A stretch of 64,000 bases of DNA from Symsagittifera roscoffensis (GCF_963678635.1 NC_087070.1:26406007-26470006), one strand, 5' to 3'. Positions 37,012 through 47,378 are shown, numbered from the stretch's first letter. The notes: generated by a model from the sequence alone, not told the origin. A program made the numbers and translations.

Positions 37012-37597
37012 AAGAGGAAATCCGGAATGCCAGTAGAAATCTTGCTCAAGTCAAAGAAAGTCAGAGAGTCGCTGAAGGCGAAAGGTTACGACCTCGACGA
37101 AGTGGAAACAGGGAAGGCGACTGTAGGGCAGGATTTGATGAAATTGCTTGAGAAACTAGCCGATGACAAACCCGTGGTCTCGATCAGAAGAAATGATGAA
37201 CCAGAAATCACCATTACGAGAAGGAAAGAGGTAATACGTGATGAAAACTCAATGAAAGCCGGGGAACCAGAGAACAAAGAGATGGTGCGAAAGTTAGTCG
37301 AGAAAATCCGGGAAGAAATACAAAGGCGAACAACGCTACGTAGAAAAAAGTGTCATTTAAAGAAGAAAATGAAGATCTCGGACTAGATTAAGAGTCCGGA
37401 GAGTGGCCGCCTCTAGAGAAGGATGATGACGAGGAAAATTTGTCCGGGGATTCAAAAGAATGGGACGAAGCTTGAGTGGAAAGTGATGGTAAACAAGACA
37501 GTCTCTGCATGATATAAGCTGAAGAAAAAAAAGGTATCACGACAGGGAATTACAAAGTGATCCCTCGTCCGGGACATACAACCTGGATTATAATGAC
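37009..37597 (+). pseudogene. Charged linker between RNase H and integrase
   Basis: Positions 37,009-37,386 are open for 125 codons, rich in lysine, glutamate and arginine, with helical character (EMVRKLVEKIREEIQRR). The following 200 bp are acidic coding debris with several stops (WPPLEKDDDEENLSGDSKEW). No domain is recognised. The position is that of the tether between RNase H and the integrase zinc-binding domain. Confidence 0.55.
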
Positions 37598-38596
37598 GTG
37601 AACGGAGGAGAAGAGCTAGAGATGATAGCGGTATCAAGAAAACTTTTCAGGGAACTATCATGCAACTCAAACATCAGGACGAATCTTGAGCCGGAGGGTG
37701 ACAGGGATGTCTTGAAAGGGATAGTATGCGTCAAACTTAAGGACGATATATACAATCCCGGAGAACTGAACGGACCAGTGATGGCGCTAAAGGAGCACGT
37801 CAAGGTGAGGCACAGGCTATCGGACCTGATACGAGCACAGAAAAACGACAAAATAACAAGAAACCTCTACAAATGGATCCGAACGGGAGTAAAAGAAAAA
37901 AGAGTTCTTGAGGAGGACAGCTACAAGATCTTGAGCCAGTTCTACAAGAAAAGTAAGGACTTACTATGCCACACAGCTGACGCTTTGATGGCCTGCAGCA
38001 GAACATATGAAGGAAAATTACTGCACAAGCATAACCTCATCATATTACCGCAGCTTTATCAAACGGATATGTTGTTCAGATCGCACGATCAGATGTGACA
38101 TCAAGGAATAGACAAGGTGCAACAAAGAATTTTACACCGATTTGACTGGCAAGGAATAAAGAAAGCTTGCGGAGGCAGTACCATGTCAGCGGAAGAAACT
38201 TGCGACCACTTGATCACGCTCTGGATATCGCGGTATGGTTGTCCGATGACCTTCCAATCAGATAATGGGAAAGCATTTGTTGGAGATCGAACAAAAGAGC
38301 TCATGAGAAGATTCCACATTGCACAAGCACACTCGACGACCTACCATCCACAGACGACTGGACCAGTAGAAAGGCAAAATAGGAAGCTAGTAAATTTGCT
38401 CAGGATATTTTGCTCGAGGTATATGACGGACTGGGACAAATATTTGCCACAAGTGGTAGGAGCGTACAATAGCACACAACACTCAACAACGGGAATTAGT
38501 CCTTTCATGATGCTAAAGGGCAGGGAGAGAGCAATGCCCCTGACGTTCTTCCACCCAGAATATGAAAGCAGAAGACATCACCTCAAGCACAAGTGA
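37598..38596 (+). pseudogene. Ty3/gypsy-type integrase with an internal deletion
   Basis: A single frame with one stop (38,096) covers the N-terminal zinc-binding region and part of the catalytic core. The two histidines (SHDQM-stop-HQGID) and one cysteine (KKAC) of the HHCC site are present. The sequence then jumps from KKACGG (about 38,170) to MSAEETCDHLITLW. The missing stretch would hold the last cysteine and the first catalytic Asp. The remaining QSDNGKAF (Asp codon 38,261) and PVERQNRKL (Glu codon 38,369) are separated by exactly 35 residues, as expected for D,D-35-E. The enzyme cannot be active. Confidence 0.88.
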
Positions 38597-39174
38597 AGTA
38601 AGCGGTCAAGAGACAGCTATGCACAAGGAATACAGCCCAAGCACAGATGAGACAGCGGATGAAGTGTTGTGAGAAAATGCTTCAAGCGAAACCATATGCT
38701 GTTGGACAAAATGTCTGGGTGTTCCAGAATGTCATACCTCAAATAGGAACGAAAAAGCTACTAAAGAAATGGAGAGGACCGTTCATGATAACAAAAGTGC
38801 ACCAGCAGGGTCCTTTCTATCGCTTGAGGACGGGGGGTGTGGCGCACTACGAAAATCTGAAACCTCACGTCCCGTCACCGGAAGACTGGTGTGTGTCGCA
38901 AAACATAGAAGAACTCGAGTATTTACTGGTGGAGCCAGCGTTGGAGGTAAATGAGAAAGGCACCAGGGAGAAAAATGATGGCAACGAGAACATGAGTATG
39001 GACGACAATGAAAAATTAGAGGAAGGCTCGCACGAAGGACCTTTCGTAGAAGAGGACTGGAATGAACCAGAGCAGAATGAGGTGCCAAAATGGACAGAAC
39101 CAGATCTGCCCATGACGACGGAAACAAGAAGGGGTGGGGCGCAAGAAGACAAGTATGAGGTACAACAAGTATAG
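38597..39174 (+). pseudogene. Integrase C-terminal domain and acidic tail
   Basis: The open piece at 38,647-39,174 contains YAVGQNVWVFQ, KKLLKKWRGPFMI and YRLRTGGVAHYENLKPH, which fit the GPY/F-type C-terminal domain of metavirid integrases. An acidic tail (EEDWNEPEQNEVPKWTEPDL) follows. A frameshift separates it from the core at about 38,600. The same sequence is duplicated at 41,304-41,834. Confidence 0.8.
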
Positions 39175-39511
39175 TGATGACTTCTTGATTGACAAAAAAC
39201 AGCAAGAGGAGCTAGGAGCAAAGATGGTGAGCATGGGCGAACTAGTGGCAGATGAAGATTGGCAAATCATCAACGACAGTGAGCACTCGTGGCAGGAGGA
39301 CCACACGGTACGAGAAAAAGAAGTAGATCTAGAACAAAACGAGTTGGAAAGAAGAGAGAATACAAACTTGAGGATTCTAGAATGGATGCATGATCTGCAG
39401 GCTGACGAGAAAGAAACACAAAGTCGACATATCAGCAAGGAAGCACGTAAAAGGAAGAAACTGGTTGTTTGGCTGAACGGCGACCGACCGATCATTAGAC
39501 ATACCACCTGA
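39134..39511 (+). pseudogene. Acidic post-integrase segment, copy 1
   Basis: This is 125 codons in the next frame, overlapping the end of the integrase tail; one lost base probably separates them. It starts with a basic patch, then reads DDFLIDKKQQEELGAKM, a long acidic helix-prone stretch, and ends in KLVVWLNGDRPIIRHTT. No known domain is recognised. It is present three times in the window (39.13, 40.55 and 41.79 kb) through tandem duplication. Confidence 0.55.
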
Positions 39512-39514
39512 CAA

Positions 39515-40153
39515 CTTGAGCCCAGCACCATCGACGGGGACGTCGATAAATATTTTTGTCCGGGAGTGGGGGTAGGTCTTACCCACACCAAAAATTTAAT
39601 GATTAAGAAACTCAGGGAGATGAGAGAAATGAATGGACTAGAGCTGGATCAAAAAGAAGTCGAGCCTACCATTGGAAGAAAAATCAAGACCAAGGTCGAG
39701 ATAACAAATGAGTATTCGGGAAACATCCTAATCGCGGATAGTGACTTCATCTTGTCAGATAGGATCAGCGCAATCTGCATAACAGCGGACATGAGTTTCA
39801 ACACCAAATTGGAAGCCGATTCTAAGAGAGAATACCAAAATGTGGAGTTTCTGTTCAGGCAGAGACCAGTATTGGGAGGACTGGCGGCACTTCTTCCTTC
39901 AATTTCACATATTCGTCGCAAATACCTATGCTTTTTTGTAACAAGAGTCAGTGAGAGAAACGTGATAGATCCCGAGCATGTTATGTTGGCATTGGCAGGA
40001 TTGAGGGACTTCCTGGTGGAGAGAGCGATAAATGAGGTTTCAATGCCAGTCTACGATCCGATTAGGGGCAGATTGAACCCTAGGGAACTATAAGCCATCC
40101 TGCCCGTGGTCTTCGCAGAAACAGAGAAAATGGTACATCTACACAAAAAATAA
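39515..40153 (+). pseudogene. Macro-domain-like protein after integrase, copy 1
   Basis: The conceptual product fits a macro (ADP-ribose-binding) domain of the TARG1/OARD1 type. The order is SGNILIADSD and ISAICITADMSFN (first strands and ligand loop), then RRKYLCFFVTR, LALAGLRDFLVERAINEVSM (long helix and strand ending in SMP at 40,040-40,048) and DPIRGRLNPREL. After an in-frame stop comes VFAETEKMVHLH. The Gly-Cys-Gly-x-Asp loop that follows SMP in active TARG1 is replaced, so the catalytic Asp appears absent; the product could have bound rather than hydrolysed ADP-ribose. One G is missing near 39,558 relative to the copies at 40.9 and 42.2 kb, which breaks the N-terminus. The host of this domain is the retroelement, directly downstream of integrase. 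Confidence 0.68.
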
Positions 40154-40547
40154 ATTTTTAGCATCGCCTGAGTTTCGGATGGCAACGAGGGTCTCGAAGT
40201 TGGGGGCACGAGGCTCATGAGCTAGGTAGAAGGGGGCACGCGACAGGCAAATAGGTTTTAGTGTAACTGGCATGAAAATCGAAACAAAAGTTTTATCTTA
40301 ATTGTTTGGTGCTAAAACATAAATGGAATTGCATGGTTTTATTAGCTAATTGAATCATTTTATCGAAAATTGTTTGAATAATGTTTTAAAGGTGCAGAAG
40401 GGGGAGGTTTTGGTTGGTCATGACCAAAAAAGTTTTGGTCTAAAACTCAGCTTTCTTTTCTGGTAGTATTTCTTCCAGTATTACACAATCGGTACCGGAG
40501 GAAGGTATTTCTCGAGTCTTTATCTGTGCAAGGTGTTTCTTCTGTGC
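40154..40547 (+). promoter_or_regulatory. Non-coding segment with candidate polypurine tract
   Basis: This stretch after the macro-like frame has no coding content. It contains AGAAGGGGGAGG at 40,396-40,407, a candidate polypurine tract for plus-strand priming, preceded by a T/A-rich stretch. It is followed not by an LTR but by a duplicated segment and later by further coding sequence. It may be an internal second priming site, or an untranslated region for a separate downstream transcript. It is repeated at 42,810-43,199. Confidence 0.4.
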
Positions 40548-41185
40548 ATGACTTCTTGATTGACAAAAAACAGCAAGAAGAGCTAGGAGCAAAGATGGTG
40601 AGCATGGGCGACCTAGTGGCAGATGAAGATTGGCAAATCATCAACGACAGTGAGCACTCGTGGCAGGAGGACCACACGGTACGAGAAAAAGAAGTAGATC
40701 TAGAACAAAACGAGTTGGAAAGAAGAGAGAATACAAACTTGAGGATTCTAGAATGGATGCATGATCTGCAGGCTGACGAGAAAGAAACACAAAGTCGACA
40801 TATCAGCAAGGAAGCACGTAAAAGGAAGAAACTGGTTGTTTGGCTGAACGGCGACCGACCGATCATTAGACATACCACCTGACAACTTGAGCCCAGCACC
40901 ATCGACGGGGACGTCGATAAATATTTTTGTCCGGGGAGTGGGGGTAGGTCTTACCCACACCAAAAATTTAATGATTAAGAAACTCAGGGAGATGAGAGAA
41001 ATGAATGGACTAGAGCTGGATTAAAAAGAAGTCGAGCCTACCATTGGAAGAAAAATCAAGACCAAGGTCGAGATAACAAATGAGTATTCGGGAAACATCC
41101 TAATCGCGGATAGTGACTTCATCTTGTCAGATAGGATCAGGGCAATCTGCATAACAGCGGACATGAGTTTCAACACCAAATTGGA
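40548..41185 (+). repeat. Duplicated segment (copy of 39,177-39,813)
   Basis: This is a near-identical copy of the acidic segment and the first half of the macro-like frame. It is inserted after GCAAGGTGTTTCTT and ends inside the macro-like sequence at TTGGA, where it fuses to GAGAGCAATGCCCC, a sequence found at 38,527. Only a few base pairs are shared at either junction, which fits microhomology-mediated joining. It encodes only a truncated macro-like fragment. Confidence 0.9.
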
Positions 41186-41303
41186 GAGCAATGCCCCTGA
41201 CGTTCTTCCACCCAGAATATGAAAGCAGAAGACATCACCTCAAGCACAAGTGAAGTAAGCGGTCAAGAGACAGCTATGCACAAGGAATACAGCCCAAGCA
41301 CAG

Positions 41304-41834
41304 ATGAGACAGCGGATGAAGTGTTGTGAGAAAATGCTTCAAGCGAAACCATATGCTGTTGGACAAAATGTCTGGGTGTTCCAGAATGTCATACCTCAAA
41401 TAGGAACGAAAAAGCTACTAAAGAAATGGAGAGGACCGTTCATGATAACAAACGTGCACCAGCAGGGTCCTTTCTATCGCTTGAGGACGGGGGGTGTGGC
41501 GCACTACGAAAATCTGAAACCTCACGTCCCGTCACCGGAAGACTGGTGTGTGTCGCAAAACATAGAAGAACTCGAGTATTTACTGGTGGAGCCAGCGTTG
41601 GAGGTAAATGAGAAAGGCACCAGGGAGAAAAATGATGGCAACGAGAACATGAGTATGGACGACAATGAAAAATTAGAGGAAGGCTCGCACGAAGGACCTT
41701 TCGTAGAAGAGGACTGGAATGAACCAGAGCAGAATGAGGTGCCAAAATGGACAGAACCAGATCTGCCCATGACGACGGAAACAAGAAGGGGTGGGGCGCA
41801 AGAAGACAAGTATGAGGTACAACAAGTATGGTGA
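41304..41834 (+). pseudogene. Integrase C-terminal domain, duplicate
   Basis: This is the same product as 38,647-39,174, with about one amino-acid change (MITNVHQQG for MITKVHQQG). It stands alone without an integrase core, so it has no function as an integrase. Confidence 0.75.
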
Positions 41835-42168
41835 TGACTTCTTGATTGACAAAAAACAGCAAGAGGAGCTAGGAGCAAAGATGGTGAGCATGGGCGACCT
41901 AGTGGCAGATGAAGATTGGCAAATCATCAACGACAGTGAGCACTCGTGGCAGGAGGACCACACGGTACGAGAAAAAGAAGTAGATCTAGAACAAAACGAG
42001 TTGGAAAGAAGAGAGAATACAAACTTGAGGATTCTAGAATGGATGCATGATCTGCAGGCTGACGAGAAAGAAACACAAAGTCGACATATCAGCAAGGAAG
42101 CACGTAAAAGGAAGAAACTGGTTGTTTGGCTGAACGGCGACCGACCGATCATTAGACATACCACCTGA
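41791..42168 (+). pseudogene. Acidic post-integrase segment, third copy
   Basis: This matches 39,134-39,511 apart from two or three substitutions (for example KYGDDF for KYSDDF and MGDLV for MGELV). The conserved frame change between this segment and the macro-like frame (stop at HTT, then PPDNLSPAPSTG in the next frame) is present in all copies, so it predates the duplications or is a real overlap of two genes. Confidence 0.55.
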
Positions 42169-42808
42169 CAACTTGAGCCCAGCACCATCGACGGGGACGT
42201 CGATAAATATTTTTGTCCGGGGAGTGGGGGTAGGTCTTAGCCACACCAAAAATTTAATGATTAAGAAACTCAGGGAGATGAGAGAAATGAATGGACTAGA
42301 GCTGGATCAAAAAGAAGTCGAGCCTACCATTGGAAGAAAAATCAAGACCAAGGTCGAGATAACAAATGAGTATTCGGGAAACATCCTAATCGCGGATAGT
42401 GACCTCATCTTGTCAGATAGGATCAGTTCAATCTGCATAACAGCGGACATGAGTTTCAACACCAAATTGGAAGCCGATTCTAAGAGAGAATACCAAAATG
42501 TGGAGTTTCTGTTCAGGCAGAAACCAGTATTGGGAGGACTGGCGGCACTTCTTCCTTCAATTTCACATATTCGTCGCAAATACCTATGCTTTTTTGTAAC
42601 AAGAGTCAGTGAGAGAAACGTGATAGATCCCGAGCATGTTATGTTGGCATTGGCAGGATTGAGGGACTTCCTGGTGGAGAGAGCGATAAATGAGGTTTCA
42701 ATGCCAGTCTACGATCCGATTAGGAGCAGATTGAACCCTAGGGAACTATAAGCCATCCTGCCCGTGGTCTTCGCAGAAACAGTGAAAATGATACATCTAC
42801 ACAAAAAA
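42158..42808 (+). pseudogene. Macro-domain-like protein, duplicate (best preserved copy)
   Basis: Unlike copy 1, the frame here is open from before SPAPSTGTSINIFVRGVGVG through the whole domain to NPREL (stop TAA near 42,749). It then reads on in frame to ETVKMIHLHKK and a second stop. The domain spans about 140 residues, with the same block order as copy 1, and SMPVYDPIRSRLN in place of the active-site loop. The glycine-rich ligand loop expected after ITAD is replaced by MSFNTKLEADSKREY. An ATG near the start is not obvious. This is the better sequence for a structure-based search. Confidence 0.68.
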
Positions 42809-43283
42809 TAAATTTTTAGCATCGCCTGAGTTTCGGATGGCAACGAGGGTCTCGAAGTTGGGAGCACGAGGCTCATGAGCTAGGTAGAAGGGGGCACGCG
42901 ACAGGCAAATAGGTTTTAGTGTAACTGGCATGAAAATCGAAACAAAAATTTTATCTTAATTGTTTGGTGCTAAAACATAAATGGAATTGCATGGTTTTAT
43001 TAGCTAATTGAATCATTTTATCGAAAATTGTTTGAATAATGTTTTAAAGGTGCAGAAGGGGGAGGTTTTGGTTGGTCATGACCAAAAAAGTTTTGGTCTA
43101 AAACTCAGCTTTCTTTTCTGGTAGTGTTTCTTCCAGTATTACACAATCGGTACCGGAGGAAGGTATTTCTCGAGTGTTTATTTGTGCAAGGTGTTTCTTG
43201 AGTATTAATCAGGGCAAGGTATTCCTTGAGTTTTTGACAAGTGAGATTTCTTTTGTGAGAAGCAAAAACATATCGTTTTCGAA

Positions 43284-43950
43284 AATCCGTGCCAGCAGCC
43301 TTCAAGAAGCCCACGCTCGATGAGCTGTATAGGCGCTTAAGGGATCTTGATTACACGCAAGTGGAAAAGCGCTGGCAGTGATGCTTAACGCTATCATGCA
43401 ACTAGAATCACATGAAGAATGCAGAGAGTCGGTGAACGAGGCAGTGTTGATGGTGGGCTACACATCGGACGGGATTTCTAACCAAGAACAGATCAGGTGA
43501 CTGTCCTTGAATATCGACGAAGGCTTGAGGGGATTCGACCTGGTGAGAAACCCCGGGTTGAACAACGCGACAGAGTATGGTGCAGGGGAATTTCCCCTTC
43601 CAACCAAACCGCCGACGAGAACTGGGACCCAGTCTAGCAGCAAGGCGCTATCAATTATACGGTCTCAGCAGACAGAAGAGGCATATCCAGACCTCAACAA
43701 CTTGAAGAGGGAACTGGAAACGGCTCAAAGGGAAAGCGACCAAGCCAATCTTTACAGGGATCAAGCCATTCTCGAGAAAGACAAAGTGATACTTAAGAGG
43801 GACTTGTTAAGAGCGGAACGGGATCAAGCCCAAAAACTACAAGAAAATACAGCAAACTGCGACCAGATGAAGTCAAAAAATGAACGGTTGCAGAGAAAAC
43901 AGCAAGAGTTCGCGAGTGGCCAGGAACGGAAAATCGAATACGCCAATTGA
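43284..43950 (+). pseudogene. Start of second coding block: helical/coiled-coil protein
   Basis: Coding potential begins near 43,289 (VPAAFKKPTLDELYRRLRDLD). A missing base near 43,369 shifts the frame, which then runs from AVMLNAIMQLESHEE to 43,948 with one TGA (43,498). The second half (43,680-43,950) is a charged heptad-like helix (LKRELETAQRESDQANLYRD and following), probably a coiled coil. No family is recognised. A single base restores the join, so the block decayed recently compared with the A-unit RT. Confidence 0.6.
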
Positions 43951-44462
43951 GCCCTTGATGATGAGGTCAGTACCGGAGTCCAGGATGGAGGTGGATGAAA
44001 CTCCCAGGTTGAGCGGCCACTTCAACTTGGATCGTGTAGCCCAGGAGCAATTGAATGAAGACCTGAACACGTGGACGCCACTAGAAATTGTCCTTGAGAG
44101 ATCATGAGTCGGGCCGAATAAGGTCGCTGAGGGGGGACATCGCACTGCCGGGTCTGACACCCAGTTCAACGGGTGGCAGTCAGGCTAGCGCGGGGACATC
44201 CCGCCTCAAGAAATTGCAAGAGAGGCTGCAGTCAAGAGTTACCGAGAGTCCGGCACGCGAAGCTGAGCCTCTCACTCGGAGAGAACATCCAGTAAGGAGT
44301 GGGATCATATCCAACTACAAGAAGAACATTGATGGCGCATATTACCGACATCACAAGGAGGATTGGACCGCAGTGAAACGCGAGAGGAGGGATGCCTTCA
44401 ATGACGCATCTTGGGTGGGACACTTCACGCAGCCTAGAATACCCGATGGCCCGGTCCACATG
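43880..44462 (+). pseudogene. Linker region upstream of the SGNH domain
   Basis: Two overlapping frames (43,880-44,107 and 44,088 onward) carry a low-complexity, serine/threonine/arginine-rich linker (SSTGGSQASAGTSRLKKLQE) and then a segment ending in PRIPDGPVHMII, which leads into the hydrolase block I. The frame change near 44,095 is one or two bases. Confidence 0.5.
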
Positions 44463-45230
44463 ATCATTTGGGACAGTCTTGTCAGGGTTCTGACGAGGAT
44501 CCAGGCGCACTGGCAGCAATGCTCCGGGTGCAGCAATGCCCCAAATGTTGGCGTCATTGGGGATGTTGGAGATGGGAAAGATGTATACAGTTACCTTAAT
44601 GATGGGAACCAACGACGTTTCTAGAGGCGAATCGAGGAAGATGATGAGGTTGCAGGAAATGGTGAGCTGCATTCTTGAGGCGCTGAGGATCTACTTGGAC
44701 CCTACGATGCTCACGGTTTGCACGCTTCCCTACAATATGATGCCAGACTAAAATGCAACCAGCATGAACGAGAGGATGCGCCACATCAACGAAATAATCA
44801 GATAAGTGCAGAAGAAAAGCGTCCTGCCCGTGAGGTTGCTTGAGTCGCGTGAATGGTGGAGGATTCCCTGCCGCACAAGTCATCTTCGGACAGCATCCAT
44901 TTTTATGGTGTCTTTCAGTGACACATCAACAATCTAGAGTCGGATTTGGTAGAGACTGGCTAATTCACCTTTGGTCCACCCCGATACCTTCCTTCTTTTC
45001 AGTTAGACCAGTTACCGACCGATTGGGAGGGAGTATTGATTCTAGAGGGAGTTCGGTGAGCCACAGGAGCAGGCAGCTGGGCTCGACACCCATGGAGGGG
45101 ATGAGATGGAGTCTTCCACGCCACAAAGCTCAGTGGTGTTGTCAGTGGTGGTGGTGGAAAAGAATAAAAAGTCACGGCATCGGCAGGAGGCCCTGGAGAC
45201 TCAAGCAAAGCCAGGTACTTGGAGCGAGTG
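44463..45230 (+). pseudogene. SGNH/GDSL-type hydrolase domain in the retroelement's 3' coding block
   Basis: Three diagnostic blocks occur in the right order and spacing. Block I reads IIWDSLVR (Ser codon 44,475-44,477), with Trp where Gly of G-D-S-L is usual, one base from GGG. Block III is MMGTNDVSRGES (GTND at 44,605-44,616). Block V is SSDSIHF (Asp 44,889, His 44,898), giving the catalytic D-x-x-H. Between III and V lies a typical stretch (LDPTMLTVCTLPYNMM, then MNERMRHINEIIR). The family hydrolyses esters and acetyl groups; a fold of this type is also known in ORF1 of some CR1-clade LINEs. Frameshifts near 44,530 and 44,840 and stops near 44,749 and 44,911 disable it. A proline- and serine-rich tail runs to about 45,120. 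Confidence 0.75.
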
Positions 45231-45895
45231 AACGATCTAGACTTCGAGGAACTGGCCTGCAGGCGGCAGCTGATGGAGGTCTCGGTGCTCAAGAGTCTGT
45301 CGCACGAGGATCTGAGCAACAACTATTGCGTGGACTGTCTGAAGGCGCATGAAGCAAATTTTTCTCGAGTTAAGACCTTGGAAACAACGGACCTAACTGG
45401 AATTCCCAAAAAATCGATTTTCGGTCCAGTCAACTACCGGCCTCTCAAGGAGGTGGGAAGCCCAGGACTCATCGTGGTACCACCAAAGCATCGCATGAAC
45501 GTTTGCAGAACTAGGATGGCGATTCCTGCGCAGCTAAGGGTCGTGGAGAAGCTTCTCGAGGCGAAAAGCATGGGACTCCCCGATACTGCTTACATGGGCC
45601 CAAAAACGTCGGAAGATCCAAGAATTGGAAAATCCTATGAAACCTCACAGACGGCCAAGACTCTGGCAGTATATGATTTCTCAGATCATGGAGCAGCGAG
45701 AATGATCATTGTGGCGGGGTCAGACTTCGATGGAACGTCTGCAAATTTGTTTTGGCCAAAAACGTTGGTTTACCTGCTGCCAAGAGCGGAACTCAATCAG
45801 ATGTTGACTCTGATTGTGGCTATGAAGTCAGAAACGCCGTGCGAGTCCGAGTTGTTGCTGTTCGATCGCAGGGATGAATGATCATCTGCACGCAG
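45219..45895 (+). pseudogene. Unknown domain after SGNH hydrolase
   Basis: A 220-codon open frame begins with a helical part (VNDLDFEELACRRQLMEV), then CVDCLKAHE, a linker, and a folded-looking region with AARMIIVAGSDFDG, AELNQMLTLIVAMKSE and LLLFDRRDE; in a shifted frame that last block reads GMNDHLHAAGLLEPL. AGSDFDG and GMNDHL are reminiscent of glycine-turn blocks in SGNH-like folds, but I cannot claim homology. It follows the preceding block with one frame change. Confidence 0.5.
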
Positions 45896-47378
45896 CAGGA
45901 TTGCTTGAGCCCTTGAGAGACAGAGAGCTTATGCCAAAGAACATCTGGGATGCGATACAGACGTTGTTTGCCGCAATGAACGCGGTGCAGGAATTTGTGA
46001 CTTCTCGATTGGCATCGAAAACGAAGTTGGTATTCACATAATCACCAGGCTATGCAAGCATGCCACCATCTCTTCAGTTCGTATATGCGATTTTAGTCTT
46101 GGTAGCGGAGGGCAGCGGGCTGCGGATGTTAATGGCAACTCCTAATCGAGAACTTGAGCCGGTGAAATTGAGACTTCTGAAGTCGGAGAGTGCGGCGGCT
46201 TTGGCAGATATGTCTCACGCCCTGAGGGGTTTCTACGAGCTTGCAAGGATATTGATCGCCTTGGATGAGGTGGTTTGTCTCGAGATATCGAATTTGGCTA
46301 GACAACTTAAGTTTAATCCTGAAGTCGGTTATGACCACCCCGTGGTGAGCCATTTGACCGCCAGTCTGTGGTTTCGGAGCATGGAGCTCACGATAACGGG
46401 TTCCACTAGCTGTATGAGGGGACCCATAAACGATTGGAAGATTGTGTCAGGAGCAGAGAAGCAGTTGGAGTCGATAGTGTATCGTCTAACTCAAGAAAGA
46501 GGGAGATGGCCGTTCTTGACGCCAACGTTGGAGAATGGGGCGGACCAGACGAAGCAAAGCGCGCTTCCCCTAATTAAGCAAATATGGGAGTTTCTGCAGG
46601 ATCCGCTTGAGCTCTCCGAGAAGAGGGAATTGACGGTGGGAACGTTCTTTATGTCAGCAAACGAGATCACCCTCGCTGGCTTCTTGAGAGAGCATGCGAA
46701 GGGTGAATTTAAAACCAGGAAATCATTCAAAATCTTGAGATTCTTGAGTCCTTACTGGGAGAAGAAGTACACGGATAGGATATTTTACGCGGCGAACACT
46801 GTTTTTGAGGCATTTGTACAGGATTTCTTGAGCATGTCAATCAATCTGCTGCTAGCTTTGTATCTGAAGTATCCCAGGTACTTGTTCAACATGGGTCCAG
46901 CTTACATGGTCAGCAGGGGTGTCGAAACCCTCAGAATTGACGGGTACTTGGCCTTAATACTCTTAACTATGGAAATCTGGTGGCATTCCACCGATTGATG
47001 AAATACGTGGATCCCCTGTCAGAAGGGAAATCCCATCCGAGTTTTGAGACCTACTCCTACAAGTGTGCTGCTGGGCTAAAAACCCTACTGGTGGAATATC
47101 TCTTAATGCAAAATCGGCACTTGACAGGAGAGGAGAAAAACCCGAAGACTAAAGAAGAGATACGGGAGGTGAATGGATGCATGCCTCTTCTGACCGATTT
47201 GTGCATGGCAATGCAATCGGATCCTCTAGGAATAATCAGAGGACTGGGGGAGGTAGTTACTTGCATCTACAGACCCGCGGTGACATATGCCTTCCCAGAT
47301 CCACTTGTGACCGCGTACCAATATTCAGTTTTGTACGTGAGCCTGATCAGCATCTTGGACGGAACGGCGCTAAATTGA
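45880..47378 (+). pseudogene. Unknown long coding segment, largely helical
   Basis: One frame runs from GMNDHLHAAG near 45,876 through a stop at 46,038 to 46,998; a frame change then leads into 46,980-47,378. The 312-codon open piece (46,060-46,998) is the longest intact stretch of the block. It is rich in leucine and alanine helices (LADMSHALRGFYELARILIA), with FLSPYWEKKYTD and ALYLKYPRYLFNMGPAYM near its end. The next piece has YAFPDPLVTAYQYSVLYVSL. I recognise no family. Codon use and base composition match the rest of the block, which suggests one polyprotein. Confidence 0.6.

Larger units (their letters stand above)
41184..43199 (+). repeat. Tandem copy of 38,527-40,541
   Basis: This 2.0 kb copy restarts in the last part of the integrase core and repeats the integrase C-terminus (41,304-41,834), acidic segment (41,791-42,168), macro-like frame (42,158-42,808) and non-coding segment with polypurine tract (43,054-43,065). 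Divergence from the first copy is only a few substitutions and one base indel, so the event is recent relative to the decay of the element. After 43,199 the sequence continues into new coding material. Confidence 0.92.

Noticed and set aside
38783-39591. Long minus-strand open frames of 118-191 codons opposite the integrase tail and acidic segment
   Set aside because: They are shadows of the acidic, purine-rich plus-strand coding sequence, and their serine/leucine-rich composition is what the complement gives.
40154-40547. A 3' LTR of the gypsy-type element
   Set aside because: It follows a polypurine-like tract, but no matching sequence lies upstream of gag, and further coding sequence follows the second copy.
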